Shown: positions 35,796 to 44,500, numbered from the stretch's first letter. The stretch: 64,000 nt of DNA from an uncultured Microbulbifer sp. (GCF_947504145.1 NZ_CANNGQ010000004.1:372001-436000), one strand, 5' to 3'. Notes: generated by a model from the sequence alone, not told the origin. Numbers and translations: made by a program.

Positions 35796-37584
35796 GCTGG
35801 AAACTCAGTTTGCCGCTGCTGAATTCATCGCTTTCCCAGAAAAAGCGGTAGCTGAGTTTTTGCTTCTCGGTATCGAAGGACAGCTCCAGCTCTGCTTGTT
35901 CAAAGGGCACCAGCAACTGCTTGAACTTAATATTTTCCATACCGGCGAATTCGCCGGGAATCTGCAGCAACTGCTTGCCGAAGTGCACCGCCCAGTCGAT
36001 CTGCACCACGCCGGGCACCACCGGTGCGGTATCAAAGTGCCCCGGCAGGCATGGTAAATCCGCGGGGATACGCAGCATCGCGCGCGCACGTTTTGGCTGT
36101 GCATTGTCATCGCGATTGTCGTCGCGATCGATTTCGGTGGCTTCTACCTGCGGCAGCATCGCCGCCGGCACGGAAAATTCGTGGTCGTTTTCAAACGCTT
36201 GCATCAACAGCTCTCTCGGGCTTTTGCCCTGTTGATTGACCGGGATTTCGCGCACAAACCGCCAGGAGCGCGGCAGTGCCACGCCGTCCAGGTCTGGCGC
36301 CAGCCAGGCGCGCAGTTTGCGCATCAGTGCAGACTTGCCCTGCTGGCTTAATTCAAGTGCGCCTACGCGCGTTGGCACCACCAGCGCACCCAGTAGATCG
36401 CGGCTGCGCTCCGCATTTTTAGGCAGCACCAGTACCTTCGCACTGGCCACCAGTGGTGACGCCGATAGCAGTTGTTCCACCTGAGTAAGGGAAATGCGCT
36501 TTTCTTCAATCTTGGCGATGGCATCGGCGCGGCCGCGCAGTTCAAAGCGCTCGCCCACAAACGCCACGCAGTCCTGGGTGGCAAAGCCGGATTCAACCCA
36601 CGGGGACTGCACGTGCAAAAGCGGCGTTTGCGATTCCGCAGTTTGATAGGTATCCAGCGCCACGCCGGCCAGGAGTGTCCACAGGATGTTGCCATCCTGC
36701 TGTTGCCGCCAGGCGATACCGCCGGTTTCGGTGCTGCCGTAAATCTCCAGCGGCCAGTGCCCGCTCAGCGCGGCAATCGCGGCGGCGTCGTCCACGGCCA
36801 GTGGTCCGCCGGAAGAAAATATACCGCTGAGATGTTCCGCCTTGTGCCAGGGCCAGGCGTCGTTACGGCGGCTCAGTTGTGCGGGGCTTGCCACCCACAG
36901 TGCCGGTGTCAGGCGCTCGGCATCGTCCAGCAGTGCCGCCACATCCACATAGGTTTTCCCCGCAAACGGGCGACCGCTGGCAAGTGGCCACAACAGGCGG
37001 AACAGTAAACCGTAAATATGCTGGTGGCTGACGGTAGCGAGCACCGTGCAACCGGCGGTGATGGCCTGCCACTGCTGCTGTTGCGCGCTGATTTCTGCCA
37101 TCAGCTGCGGCAGGGTTTTATCGATGCGCTGCGGCTCGCCACTGCTGCCCGAGGTAAACAGTTGCAGGGTGCCGGTAAACGCCTGCGGCAGCGCGCCTTG
37201 CGGTGCGTCCGCCAGCGCCGGAGTCGCAACAGCGGCTTCCTGCGCGGGCCATTCGCCCAACCACAGGTCGATGCCGTCAATTGCGTTGGCAAGCGCCGAC
37301 GCGGTCGCGCGCTTGTTGTTGGCGGGAATCACCAGCTGCAGATCGCAGCCGAGGCCGGCGAACAGCCACACGCAGAATACGTAGGTATCGGTACAGTAAA
37401 GTGCAGCGCGCTTCAGTGTCGACGACTGTTTAGATTCGCTTAATTCGCTTAAATAGGCACTGGCATCGGCCAGGTCGCGTTTGAATTCCGCGAAGGAAAT
37501 GGCGCGGCCGTCGGCGCCGATACAGAAGATCGCATCGTCTGTGGAATAGCCAAATATTTCTTGCCACTGCATCGCGCGCTCCAT
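35788..37584 (-). CDS. AMP ligase fused to dehydratase domain (ApeH-ApeI-like)
   Basis: Bifunctional protein of 598 residues. Residues about 1-455 form an adenylate-forming ligase: FTSGSSGEPQRI is the phosphate-binding loop, EIYGSTETGGIAW the core A5 motif, and ELRGRADAIAKIEEKRIS the hinge. It should activate the aromatic starter acid and load it on an acyl carrier protein. Residues about 500-598 form a FabZ/FabA-like hotdog with the catalytic His516 in LPGHFDTAPVVPG. In the Xenorhabdus system these two activities are separate proteins. ATG at 37572, with GGAG six bases upstream, is a good alternative start. Confidence 0.85.
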   Translation of the reverse strand: MERAMQWQEIFGYSTDDAIFCIGADGRAISFAEFKRDLADASAYLSELSESKQSSTLKRAALYCTDTYVFCVWLFAGLGCDLQLVIPANNKRATASALANAIDGIDLWLGEWPAQEAAVATPALADAPQGALPQAFTGTLQLFTSGSSGEPQRIDKTLPQLMAEISAQQQQWQAITAGCTVLATVSHQHIYGLLFRLLWPLASGRPFAGKTYVDVAALLDDAERLTPALWVASPAQLSRRNDAWPWHKAEHLSGIFSSGGPLAVDDAAAIAALSGHWPLEIYGSTETGGIAWRQQQDGNILWTLLAGVALDTYQTAESQTPLLHVQSPWVESGFATQDCVAFVGERFELRGRADAIAKIEEKRISLTQVEQLLSASPLVASAKVLVLPKNAERSRDLLGALVVPTRVGALELSQQGKSALMRKLRAWLAPDLDGVALPRSWRFVREIPVNQQGKSPRELLMQAFENDHEFSVPAAMLPQVEATEIDRDDNRDDNAQPKRARAMLRIPADLPCLPGHFDTAPVVPGVVQIDWAVHFGKQLLQIPGEFAGMENIKFKQLLVPFEQAELELSFDTEKQKLSYRFFWESDEFSSGKLSFQHA

Positions 37585-37599
37585 AAAACCACCGCTCGC

Positions 37600-38184
37600 T
37601 CAGGAGGCCGCGGCTTGACGGCGCACGCGACCGCGCACCAGCCACTCAACCGCAAGCAACAGGCCCATCAGCAGATAGGAAAGCAGGCCGTTGTAGAGGG
37701 CCCACAGGTCCAGGTCACCGTGCAGTACGGTGGCCGTGGCAATCAGGCCATTGACCAGGAAAAATCCGCACCACACCTGGGTGACCCGGCGGGTGTAGGC
37801 TACACCGCTCTCCGGCAGATCCGGTTCGCGAATCCGCGCCAGCCGCTCGATAACACTCTGCGACTGGAACAGCAGGCTGTGGGCAAAAATGCCCAGCATC
37901 AACAGGTTGCAGAATACCGGGTACCACAGCAGACCTGCGCTATCGCCGCGCAACCAGCTGGTGGCAGCGAGCACTGCAAGAATGGCTGCCAGTGCACCGG
38001 CGCCGATGCGCCCGCCGGCACTGTCTTTGGCGTTGCCGCGCAGCATAAATACCAGGCGCAGCCCTGCCACTGCCAGCAACAGTGCCAGCAGGTAGCCGAG
38101 GGACAGGTACTGGATACCGAAGTAGACCGCGAAGGGATACGCGGTTACCACGAGTACCAGAACAGCCTGCGCCAGCCGCGACAT
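37600..38184 (-). CDS. COG4648-type membrane protein of aryl polyene operons
   Basis: Integral membrane protein of 194 residues with about six hydrophobic helices (AQAVLVLVVTAYPFAVYFG, YLLALLLAVAGLRLVF, ALAAILAVLAATSWL, FFLVNGLIATATVL, LWALYNGLLSYLLMGLLLAVEWLV). The position between the acyl carrier proteins and the AMP ligase is the conserved place of the COG4648 (ApeG-like) protein. Its biochemical role is not known; its start overlaps the second carrier protein stop by one base. Confidence 0.78.
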   Translation of the reverse strand: MSRLAQAVLVLVVTAYPFAVYFGIQYLSLGYLLALLLAVAGLRLVFMLRGNAKDSAGGRIGAGALAAILAVLAATSWLRGDSAGLLWYPVFCNLLMLGIFAHSLLFQSQSVIERLARIREPDLPESGVAYTRRVTQVWCGFFLVNGLIATATVLHGDLDLWALYNGLLSYLLMGLLLAVEWLVRGRVRRQAAAS

Positions 38185-38435
38185 TACTCGGCCACGACCT
38201 TTTCGATCGCGGTGACCACGTCACCGACGGTGCGCACGCTCTTGAATTCTTCCGGCGCAATTTTTTTGCCGGTGAGTTCTTTGAGACGCACGATCAGGTC
38301 GACCGCGTCGATGCTGTCGATATCCAGGTCGTCGGACAGATGCGCGTCTTCGCTGACATCGTCCGGCTCCACTTCAAACATCTCAACCAGGATGTCCTTC
38401 AGCTGGGTAAAAATGGCTTCTCTGTTTTCAAACAT
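38184..38435 (-). CDS. acyl carrier protein (ApeF-like)
   Basis: Small acidic carrier of 83 residues. The phosphopantetheine attachment site is Ser41 in DDLDIDSIDAVDLIV; flanking helices match the four-helix ACP fold (MFENREAIFTQLKDILVEMF, TVGDVVTAIEKVV). The frame is open further upstream, but the ATG at 38435 gives the normal ACP length and starts 35 bases after the upstream carrier gene. It probably carries the aryl starter or the growing polyene. Confidence 0.9.
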   Translation of the reverse strand: MFENREAIFTQLKDILVEMFEVEPDDVSEDAHLSDDLDIDSIDAVDLIVRLKELTGKKIAPEEFKSVRTVGDVVTAIEKVVAE

Positions 38436-38469
38436 CTTTTTTTCTCTGTTTTCCGGTGCCCGATGCGGA

Positions 38470-38730
38470 TCAGGCGCCCTGGCTTTCCGCCACAAATTTC
38501 GCCAGGTTGTTCACACTGGCAAAGTGGGTTTTGGTGTTTTCGTTTTCCGCATCGATACTGATGTTGTATTTCTTCTGCAGGGCCAGGCCCAGCTCGAGGG
38601 CGTCGATGGAATCGAGACCGAGGCCTTCGCCAAACAGCGGCTCATCCGCCTGGATGTCTGCCGGGGTTACGTCTTCCAGGTTCAGCACGTCGATAATCAG
38701 AACCTTGAGTTCCTCAACCAGATTGCTCAC
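38470..38730 (-). CDS. acyl carrier protein (ApeE-like)
   Basis: Carrier protein of 86 residues with the attachment Ser41 in GEGLGLDSIDALELGLAL. It differs clearly from its neighbour, so the two are not a recent duplication; two dissimilar carriers are usual in aryl polyene operons, one for loading and one for extension. Its start overlaps the acyltransferase stop by four bases. Confidence 0.9.
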   Translation of the reverse strand: MSNLVEELKVLIIDVLNLEDVTPADIQADEPLFGEGLGLDSIDALELGLALQKKYNISIDAENENTKTHFASVNNLAKFVAESQGA

Positions 38731-39545
38731 GCCGCTTGCTCCTCAGTGAAATACACTTTTAATTGGTTGGTAATTTTTCTCGCCGCGAGCGGCGTTTCGT
38801 CCAGTTCCCGAACCGGAATCAGCTGCTCGCCATCGGTAATATCAAATTCAAAATGCGGCCGGGACTTGGGAATGCTGTACCAGGGCACATTCTTCATCAG
38901 CATCGGCGGATTGCAGCGAATGGTCACCAGGGTCGGTGTCACACCGGCGCGCAGGGCCATATAAGCGGCGCCCCGCTGCAGCCGCAGCGCCTTGCCCGGC
39001 ACCGTGCGGGTGCCCTCGGGGAACAGCACCACGCTCTCACCGCGCCGCAGGGATTCCGCGGCCATGGCGATGATTTTTTCCGGATCGTCGTTGGGGATAT
39101 AACCCGCGGTGGTCACCGCGCCGCGCATAAACGGGTTGCGGAACAGGCTGGCTTTCACAATGCAGTTGGCATTGGGCGTGCGCGAAATCAGAAACACCAC
39201 ATCGATCAGCGACGGGTGATTGGCCAGCACCAAGCGGCCGGGCTCGCGCAGCTTTTCCTCGCCGTGCATGCGGTAGGTATAGATACCGGTGACATGCATA
39301 AAGCCGATAAAAGATTTGAAAGCCCACTGCACCATGCTGCGCGCCTTGCGCTGGCGCACGGCCTGATCGCGATAAACCAGCTTTAGCGGCGGGAACAGCA
39401 CAAACCGCAACACCAGGCCGCCGAGCCCAAACAGGCTGAACGCGGTGGCGGTGGCCAGCAGGCGCAACCAGTAGCGGTCGCGACGCCGATTGCCGGGCAT
39501 CTTGATATGCGTTGTGGCAGAAGTGGTATTGGCCGATTCAGACAT
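38727..39545 (-). CDS. 1-acyl-glycerol-3-phosphate-type acyltransferase (ApeD-like)
   Basis: PlsC-family acyltransferase of 272 residues. HX4D motif in LANHPSLIDVVFLIS, acceptor motif FPEGTRTVPGKAL, and a strong N-terminal membrane helix (LLATATAFSLFGLGGLVLRFVL). I use the ATG at 39545 (MSESANTTS), which overlaps the upstream chain length factor by eight bases; the frame is open to 39620 without a supporting start. Likely attaches an acyl chain, possibly the polyene, to a glycerolipid-like acceptor. Confidence 0.87.
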   Translation of the reverse strand: MSESANTTSATTHIKMPGNRRRDRYWLRLLATATAFSLFGLGGLVLRFVLFPPLKLVYRDQAVRQRKARSMVQWAFKSFIGFMHVTGIYTYRMHGEEKLREPGRLVLANHPSLIDVVFLISRTPNANCIVKASLFRNPFMRGAVTTAGYIPNDDPEKIIAMAAESLRRGESVVLFPEGTRTVPGKALRLQRGAAYMALRAGVTPTLVTIRCNPPMLMKNVPWYSIPKSRPHFEFDITDGEQLIPVRELDETPLAARKITNQLKVYFTEEQAA

Positions 39546-40326
39546 TGGTCGCTCCGCGATCTTCATTCCGCGCCAGTTCCAGCGTCCAGCCCTGCCCCAG
39601 GGGCAAATTCCCCGCGCCATCCACCAGCGCGGCGATCAGCGGCAGCTGGTACTCCGGCTGAGAAAAGGCGGATTCTGCCGCTTGCGGTGATCCATTTTTC
39701 AAACGCGCCGTATATCCACCCTCACTACCTGCGCCGGCCTTGAGAAGCAGGCTGGTGGCGCAGATGCGCGCGGGGCTGACGGTGTTGTGCAGGTAAAGCT
39801 CCGGCAGCGGCTCTTCGTAAAATTGCAGCAGCAATTCATCGGTGCCCGCTATGCCTTCCGCCAGCATGCCGGCGGCTTCCAGCAGTCCGCTGAGCAGCGG
39901 GTAGTCACCACCGGCCAGTGCCAGGGCCGGCGCATGAACGCCGAGGGAAATGGAGAGCTGGCCGACGATGGCGTTGTGTACCGAGAGGCCGAAGGCCGTG
40001 GGCGACAGCGGTTCACCGGCGGCCACATCCTGTAACAGGGCGTAGGTGCGTTTGGCCTCACCGTGCACGGAGCAGCAGAGCACCGGCATATCCCGCCCGT
40101 TCAGCAGCGGGTGTGCGGTGGCCATGGCGGCCTTGGACAGGAGGCTCAGGCGACGGCGCTGCATGGCCGGCAGGAAGCTGGCGTCGGGGATTGCCTGTTC
40201 GGCGAAGTCTAACTCGCCGTTGCGCCAGCGCTGCCAATCGGTGGCATCGCTGACCCCTGGCGCCCAGGCGCGCCATGCGGATATTGTGAATTCAGACACC
40301 AGTTTTTCAATGGAGCCGAGCCCCAC
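39538..40326 (-). CDS. ketosynthase chain length factor (ApeC-like)
   Basis: About 260-residue half-length thiolase-fold protein of the Ketoacyl-synt_2 type. SISLGVHAPALALAGGDYPLLSGLLEAAGML corresponds to the ketosynthase active-site helix but has no Cys, so it cannot condense and should be the chain length factor partner of a catalytic ketosynthase. First gene of the aryl polyene operon. The start is uncertain: GTG at 40326 or the GTG at 40299 (SEFTISAWRAW), neither with an ideal ribosome binding site. Confidence 0.82.
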   Translation of the reverse strand: MGLGSIEKLVSEFTISAWRAWAPGVSDATDWQRWRNGELDFAEQAIPDASFLPAMQRRRLSLLSKAAMATAHPLLNGRDMPVLCCSVHGEAKRTYALLQDVAAGEPLSPTAFGLSVHNAIVGQLSISLGVHAPALALAGGDYPLLSGLLEAAGMLAEGIAGTDELLLQFYEEPLPELYLHNTVSPARICATSLLLKAGAGSEGGYTARLKNGSPQAAESAFSQPEYQLPLIAALVDGAGNLPLGQGWTLELARNEDRGATNV

Positions 40327-40334
40327 CCCTCAAA

Positions 40335-40372
40335 AAAGCCAGATGCCGGCACGAGCCCTGGTTACCGGCATT
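40335..40372 (-). terminator. weak terminator-like hairpin after the M28 peptidase
   Basis: Read on the minus strand ATGCCGG...CCGGCAT (7-bp stem, 15-base loop) is followed a few bases later by TTTTTT. It lies about 180 bases past the peptidase stop and just ahead of the first aryl polyene gene, so it could also act as a leader attenuator. The long loop makes this tentative. Confidence 0.3.
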
Positions 40373-40446
40373 GGGAAAATGTTCAAATTGCCTGGCGGAT
40401 AAAACAACCTCGGCCGCCGACGCGGCCCAGAATGGTACACAAACTG

Positions 40447-40494
40447 ACCAATTTCTACCAGCTGCACATAGTGCATTTGAACCAATTCCGACCA
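40447..40494. promoter_or_regulatory. candidate operator/promoter region of the aryl polyene operon
   Basis: A 13-bp palindrome TGCACATAGTGCA (40463-40475) is flanked by imperfect 14-bp direct repeats, ACCAATTTCTACCA (40447) and ACCAATTCCGACCA (40481), 34 bases apart, about 120 bases ahead of the first operon gene. On the minus strand TTGGTC and a weak CACTAT at 16-base spacing would place a -10 across the palindrome. Function is inferred from position and symmetry only. Confidence 0.35.
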
Positions 40495-40549
40495 AAACGC
40501 TTCAGTCAGTCCTTATATCCATGTGCCACATGGGTTGTTGTGAGCCGCC

Positions 40550-42211
40550 TCAGTCGCCTCGCGCGTAAAGCGCCCCAAAAAAATCTCCCCGCTTCCAGCG
40601 CGGCTTTTTATCCCCGTCCGTCACTTCCCGCGCAATTGCATAGTTCACTTCGGCAAATTGCTGAGCGGCGATGTAGTTGACCTGTTCGTCGGCCTTGTCA
40701 CCAGGCTGGTGGTAGCGGGTTTGGAGAAATTCGACCTGGGCTTCGGTGCCGTTGATGTTCTTGTCGATGGCTTCGCGGCCGGTGATCAGGTAGATCGCGG
40801 GTACCCCCTGACGCACGAAGCTGTAGTGGTCACTGCGCACGAAAATCACCTGCTCCGGCATCGGGTCCGGGCTCAGTTTCAGGCCGGTGCGCTCGGCGGC
40901 GCGGGCGGCGGTTTTACCCAGGCTTGAGTGCTCAGCGCCAAAGGCGATCACATCTCTGAACGGATACAGCAACATGGGCATATCCAGGTTGATGTTCGCC
41001 ACCATGGATTTTGGTGGCACCGGCGGGTGCTGGGCGAAGTAATCGGAGCCCAGCAGGCCTTCTTCTTCGGCGGTCACCGCGACGAATAGAATCGAGCGGC
41101 GCGGGGCGCGGCCGGATTCCGTAAACAGCCGCGCGACTTCCAGCATTACGGCGATGCCCGCGGCATTGTCCTGGGCACCGTTATTAATGGCGTCTTCGCC
41201 ACCCCCACTGGGGCCGATATGGTCCAGGTGTGCGGAAAAAATCACATACTCGTCTTTCAAGGTTGGATCGCTGCCGGGCAGCAGGCCCACCACGTTGGGG
41301 CTGATGATCTTGCGGTGCTCGGCACTGCTGGTGAGCGTGGCGCTGTAGGGCAGCGGGAATCCCTTGGGCACGACACCGTTTTTCATTTCGGTGTACACAG
41401 TGTCGAGGCTGCGCGGTGCGCCCATAAACAGCTGTTTGGCGGCGGGCATGTCCAGCACGACGCCCGGGTGCATGCCGGGAATGGCATTGCCGGGAATGTC
41501 GTCCGCACGCAGCCAGTCGAAGCTGGGGTCGTTCAGGTGGTCGACAGAACGTGCGAAGGGGCGGCGCGCCTCGCGGGTCGGTGTATTCAGGCTGATATAA
41601 CCCACGGCGCCGCGACGGGCGGCCGTGTCGCGCTTGGTGCGACCGGAGGCGTAGTGGGCACCCACTTCGTTCGGCAACTGGAGCGGTCGGCCATCCAACA
41701 CCACGACGATTTTTCCCTGTACATCCAGCCCGGCGTAATCGTCGAGGCCGTAGTCCGGCGCTTCGATACCGTACCCCACAAATACCAGGCCTGCGGAAGT
41801 GGCTGTGTCTTCGCCGATCGACGGTGGGGAGGCAAGAAAATCTTCGCCCAACTCAAACGTGATGTCGCCGTCGCGGCCGTGCAACATCAGGGTCGCCCTG
41901 CTATCGCCCCAGTGGGCCTCGCGGAAAGGCACGGGTTGGAAGTAGTCATCGCCGGTGATGGAATGCAGGCCGAGTGCCCTGAACCGGGCGGCCACGTGGT
42001 CGGCCGCCTGTTGATAACCGGCGCTGCCAGTCTGGCGCCCCGCCAGTGCGTCCGCAGACAGGTACTCCACATCTGCGCGCATTTTCTCCATATCCGCGCT
42101 GGGGATGGGCAGAAGCCCGCGCACGCTGTTACAGGAGCTGATGCCCACGCCAATCAGCGCGGCCAGAATACCCACCGCAACAGTGCGGCCGGCAAGTCGT
42201 TTTATTCTCAT
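40550..42211 (-). CDS. M28 family zinc aminopeptidase, predicted lipoprotein
   Basis: Exported peptidase of 553 residues. A basic N-terminus and hydrophobic stretch end at the lipobox-like GISSC, so it is probably lipid-anchored. A PA insert (residues about 150-260) precedes the M28 core: IFSAHLDHIG, GAQDNAAGIAVMLEVARLF (bridging Asp), TAEEEGLLGSDYF (Glu pair) and VRSDHYSFVRQGVPAIYL (final His). All five zinc-ligand positions appear present. I start at the ATG at 42211 because it opens the signal sequence; the frame extends to 42316. It probably trims amino acids from peptides in the periplasm or outside. Confidence 0.87.
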   Translation of the reverse strand: MRIKRLAGRTVAVGILAALIGVGISSCNSVRGLLPIPSADMEKMRADVEYLSADALAGRQTGSAGYQQAADHVAARFRALGLHSITGDDYFQPVPFREAHWGDSRATLMLHGRDGDITFELGEDFLASPPSIGEDTATSAGLVFVGYGIEAPDYGLDDYAGLDVQGKIVVVLDGRPLQLPNEVGAHYASGRTKRDTAARRGAVGYISLNTPTREARRPFARSVDHLNDPSFDWLRADDIPGNAIPGMHPGVVLDMPAAKQLFMGAPRSLDTVYTEMKNGVVPKGFPLPYSATLTSSAEHRKIISPNVVGLLPGSDPTLKDEYVIFSAHLDHIGPSGGGEDAINNGAQDNAAGIAVMLEVARLFTESGRAPRRSILFVAVTAEEEGLLGSDYFAQHPPVPPKSMVANINLDMPMLLYPFRDVIAFGAEHSSLGKTAARAAERTGLKLSPDPMPEQVIFVRSDHYSFVRQGVPAIYLITGREAIDKNINGTEAQVEFLQTRYHQPGDKADEQVNYIAAQQFAEVNYAIAREVTDGDKKPRWKRGDFFGALYARGD

Positions 42212-42299
42212 GCGGGGCTCGTCGGAGTCATTCTTGAACTTATGGAATGAACCGGAGCTTATCACGTCCCCTATGGCCGACACCGGCGATTGGCGGACA

Positions 42300-43046
42300 T
42301 CAATGGCGTGGGGCAAGTCTCATAAAGCTGCTGGCCACGGCGTTTTCGGCAAGTTCGTGCGCGCGATCTGCACAGAAATCACCGTGGCCGCCGAGCAGGT
42401 GGTAGAAAGGGAGATTCAGCAGGCGCTGGAAATCCGCCGCCAGCCAGCGCTGGTTGTTCTCGTGTTCGGGGGTCGCACGCCGGCACCAGCCAGGGGCCAC
42501 CTGCATACCCTGGTGTACACCGCTCATGCGCAACATCCACTTGCCGGCCCAGCTGCAGCCGGTCCAGCCGCTCCAGAATTGCAGTGCATCGCAGGTGAGC
42601 AGCAGGCCGCCCGCCTGAGGGATCAGTAGTGCCGCTTCCGGTACCCGGCTGTTGCTGAATTCAAACACCCGCCCACCGGTTACCGGGCAGGTGCCACCGT
42701 CGGTGAGAAACTGGTCGGCGGGGGGCAGCGGGTAGTGATCTGAGTGCGCCTGGCGCCAGAAGAAGACATTGAAGCGATCGCGATAGTAGAGATCGTCACA
42801 GCCGTGGTAGTAACCGAGCCGCACCGCCTGGCGCACGCGTCCGAGCTCGCACAGGCGCTCTTCTTCCAGGCGCCGCAGGCGTATTGGATTCACCAGTAAC
42901 AGATCGTCGCCGTTGCGCAGGATGCCCATATTGCGATTGACCACCACCCGCGGTGCGATCCGGGCGGTGCCGCGCACCACAAAAAAATCCGGCAATACCT
43001 GATGGATATGGCCGTGCGGCAGCGGTGCTGGGTAAGCGATATGCAT
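42300..43046 (-). CDS. metallo-beta-lactamase-fold-like protein, function unknown
   Basis: 248-residue cytoplasmic protein. The strand order VFFVVRGTARIAPRVVVNRNMGILRNGDDLLLVNP and the later GLLLTCDALQFW and YHLLGGHGDFC segments look like a degenerate metallo-beta-lactamase fold, with an Asp and a late His in ligand-like positions. The HxHxDH motif is missing; the region where it is expected reads LGYYHGCDD. It therefore may not bind two metals. Similar proteins are usually annotated as hypothetical or DUF4336-like. Its neighbours give no clear hint. Confidence 0.55.
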   Translation of the reverse strand: MHIAYPAPLPHGHIHQVLPDFFVVRGTARIAPRVVVNRNMGILRNGDDLLLVNPIRLRRLEEERLCELGRVRQAVRLGYYHGCDDLYYRDRFNVFFWRQAHSDHYPLPPADQFLTDGGTCPVTGGRVFEFSNSRVPEAALLIPQAGGLLLTCDALQFWSGWTGCSWAGKWMLRMSGVHQGMQVAPGWCRRATPEHENNQRWLAADFQRLLNLPFYHLLGGHGDFCADRAHELAENAVASSFMRLAPRH

Positions 43047-43126
43047 GGTCTCGACAAGCTCCTCATCGGCGCTCCCTGCCGGACATCGGGTTTTCTGCGT
43101 CGTTTACCGCGGAACGAACTCGCCAG

Positions 43127-43537
43127 CTAGCTGTACTGCAGGCGATTGCTGATGCCGTAAACGATCTGCATGGCCTGAGCGGCATCGGGCTCGCTCACCA
43201 GCAGGTGCTCGTGGTGACGCGCAGACACCACATTGGCCTGGATACCGGCATCCGCCAGTTCGCGCACAATGATGCCGGTGAGACCCGGCACCTGCAGACA
43301 GGCGGAATACTGCAGGGTGATCTGCCGGTATCCGCCCTCGTCGGGCAGGGATTCGCGCTCGGCCACTGCTTTTGGCAACAGCGCACACAGGCCTTCCCGC
43401 TCGCGGAATACGCACAGGCAATCCTGGAGCAACCCCTGCAACTGCGTCTCATCCAGCTGGCACATCACCAGCGGCTCGCGGTTCAGGATCGGGGTCAGGC
43501 GCTGTAGCAGCTGGTCGATTTTTACCTGGGCATTCAC
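43127..43537 (-). CDS. ACT domain-containing protein
   Basis: 136-residue protein with a C-terminal ACT-type half (residues about 65-130): QYSACLQVPGLTGIIVRELADAGIQANVVSARHHEHLLV, a beta-alpha-beta pattern as in the small CASTOR/ACT_7-like family that binds amino acids. The start is GTG at 43537, with AGAGG eight bases upstream; the frame extends 39 bases further without a ribosome binding site. Ligand and target are unknown. It stands alone between a hydrolase-like gene and a secreted protein gene. Confidence 0.68.
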   Translation of the reverse strand: MNAQVKIDQLLQRLTPILNREPLVMCQLDETQLQGLLQDCLCVFREREGLCALLPKAVAERESLPDEGGYRQITLQYSACLQVPGLTGIIVRELADAGIQANVVSARHHEHLLVSEPDAAQAMQIVYGISNRLQYS

Positions 43538-43585
43538 GATGTTTTCCTCTCCCGTGGGTTGCGGTATTGGGTTCACTGGATAGGG

Positions 43586-44500
43586 TCAGTTGGGCCGTCG
43601 CTGTTGCGGCTTTGCGGATTTGTCTTTCACCCGGGCTTTTGCGGTGCTCTTGCGCTGCCCCGGTGCCTTGGCCTTTGCGTCCTGCGGGGCCGGGCCAAAC
43701 TCCTCCCCTTCGAATTCGGGCTCCCCCTCCACCGGTGAGGTATCCACCAGCTCCTCCGTCACTTCCTCTTCCATTTCCCAGCGGTCCAGTGCCATGTCGA
43801 TATCTTTTTCGACATCCATGCGCGGGAATTTCGGGCAGGGCGCATCTTTTTCCGGGTTGTGCCAGCCGGACAGCGGCGCCACAAATACCACCAGGGATTT
43901 GTGCAGGTAGTTCCGGCCGATACTGGCTTCGGTCCAGGTGGTCTGCCAGGCGTATTTCCCTTTGACCGCGTAATCGCTTTCGTAAGATTTGAGGGTGAGG
44001 AAATAGGGGTACAGGCGACCGCCGCGGCACACAATTCGGCGCTCGGTTTTAATGTTGGCCATCTGGGTAAACGGGTCGAAGTACCAGCGGATATCGTAGC
44101 CGTAGGAAAACTTCATTTTCTCGCCGCTGCGGCTGAACGCGTAGGAGCGGCCGGTGCCGTCTTTGTTCAGGCTCCACACGTGCTGGGCCTCGCCATCCCG
44201 GGAAATCAGCCAGTTACCTACCCACTGGGTGGCCTTCAGGCGGGATTCTGCATCCCAGCCGGGATACTGGGCATCTTTTGACGGCTGCTGTGAAGAGGAT
44301 TGCTGTGTGGCCTGGGGCCCGCCGCTCTCGGCATCCGCGCCGTTGAGGGAGTCGTCCTGGGCCTGGGTATGCAGGCAGTATCCGATCGCCGCGGTGGCCA
44401 GCGCCCACAACACCGGGCGCAGTAGTCGGGGCTCTCTCGAAACTTGTCTCGAAACTTGTCTCGATGAACGCCGCGATGGAATAAAGCGTTGCTGCTTCAC
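43586..44500 (-). CDS. secreted hypothetical protein (paralogue of the next gene upstream)
   Basis: About 304-residue protein with a basic N-terminus and one hydrophobic segment (LRPVLWALATAAIGYCLHTQAQ) that is a signal or anchor. The core around residues 75-190 (QWVGNWLISRDGEAQHVWSL, KDGTGRSY, YGYDIRWYFDP) is shared with the 44648-45193 product. The C-terminal 70 residues are acidic then Lys/Arg-rich and look disordered. Start: GTG at 44500 with GGAGG six bases before it. Near the 5' end a 12-bp tandem repeat encodes SRQV SRQV. No known family recognised. Confidence 0.65.
   Translation of the reverse strand: MKQQRFIPSRRSSRQVSRQVSREPRLLRPVLWALATAAIGYCLHTQAQDDSLNGADAESGGPQATQQSSSQQPSKDAQYPGWDAESRLKATQWVGNWLISRDGEAQHVWSLNKDGTGRSYAFSRSGEKMKFSYGYDIRWYFDPFTQMANIKTERRIVCRGGRLYPYFLTLKSYESDYAVKGKYAWQTTWTEASIGRNYLHKSLVVFVAPLSGWHNPEKDAPCPKFPRMDVEKDIDMALDRWEMEEEVTEELVDTSPVEGEPEFEGEEFGPAPQDAKAKAPGQRKSTAKARVKDKSAKPQQRRPN
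44435..44464. repeat. 12-bp tandem repeat, 2.5 copies
   Basis: TCTCGAAACTTG occurs twice in direct tandem and is followed by a further half unit. It lies inside the N-terminal coding region of the 43586-44500 gene and keeps frame (four codons per unit), so copy-number change would add or remove four residues. Confidence 0.8.

Noticed and set aside
42300..43046. Considered as an active metallo-beta-lactamase-type hydrolase
   Set aside because: The HxHxDH metal motif is missing, so activity is not claimed.
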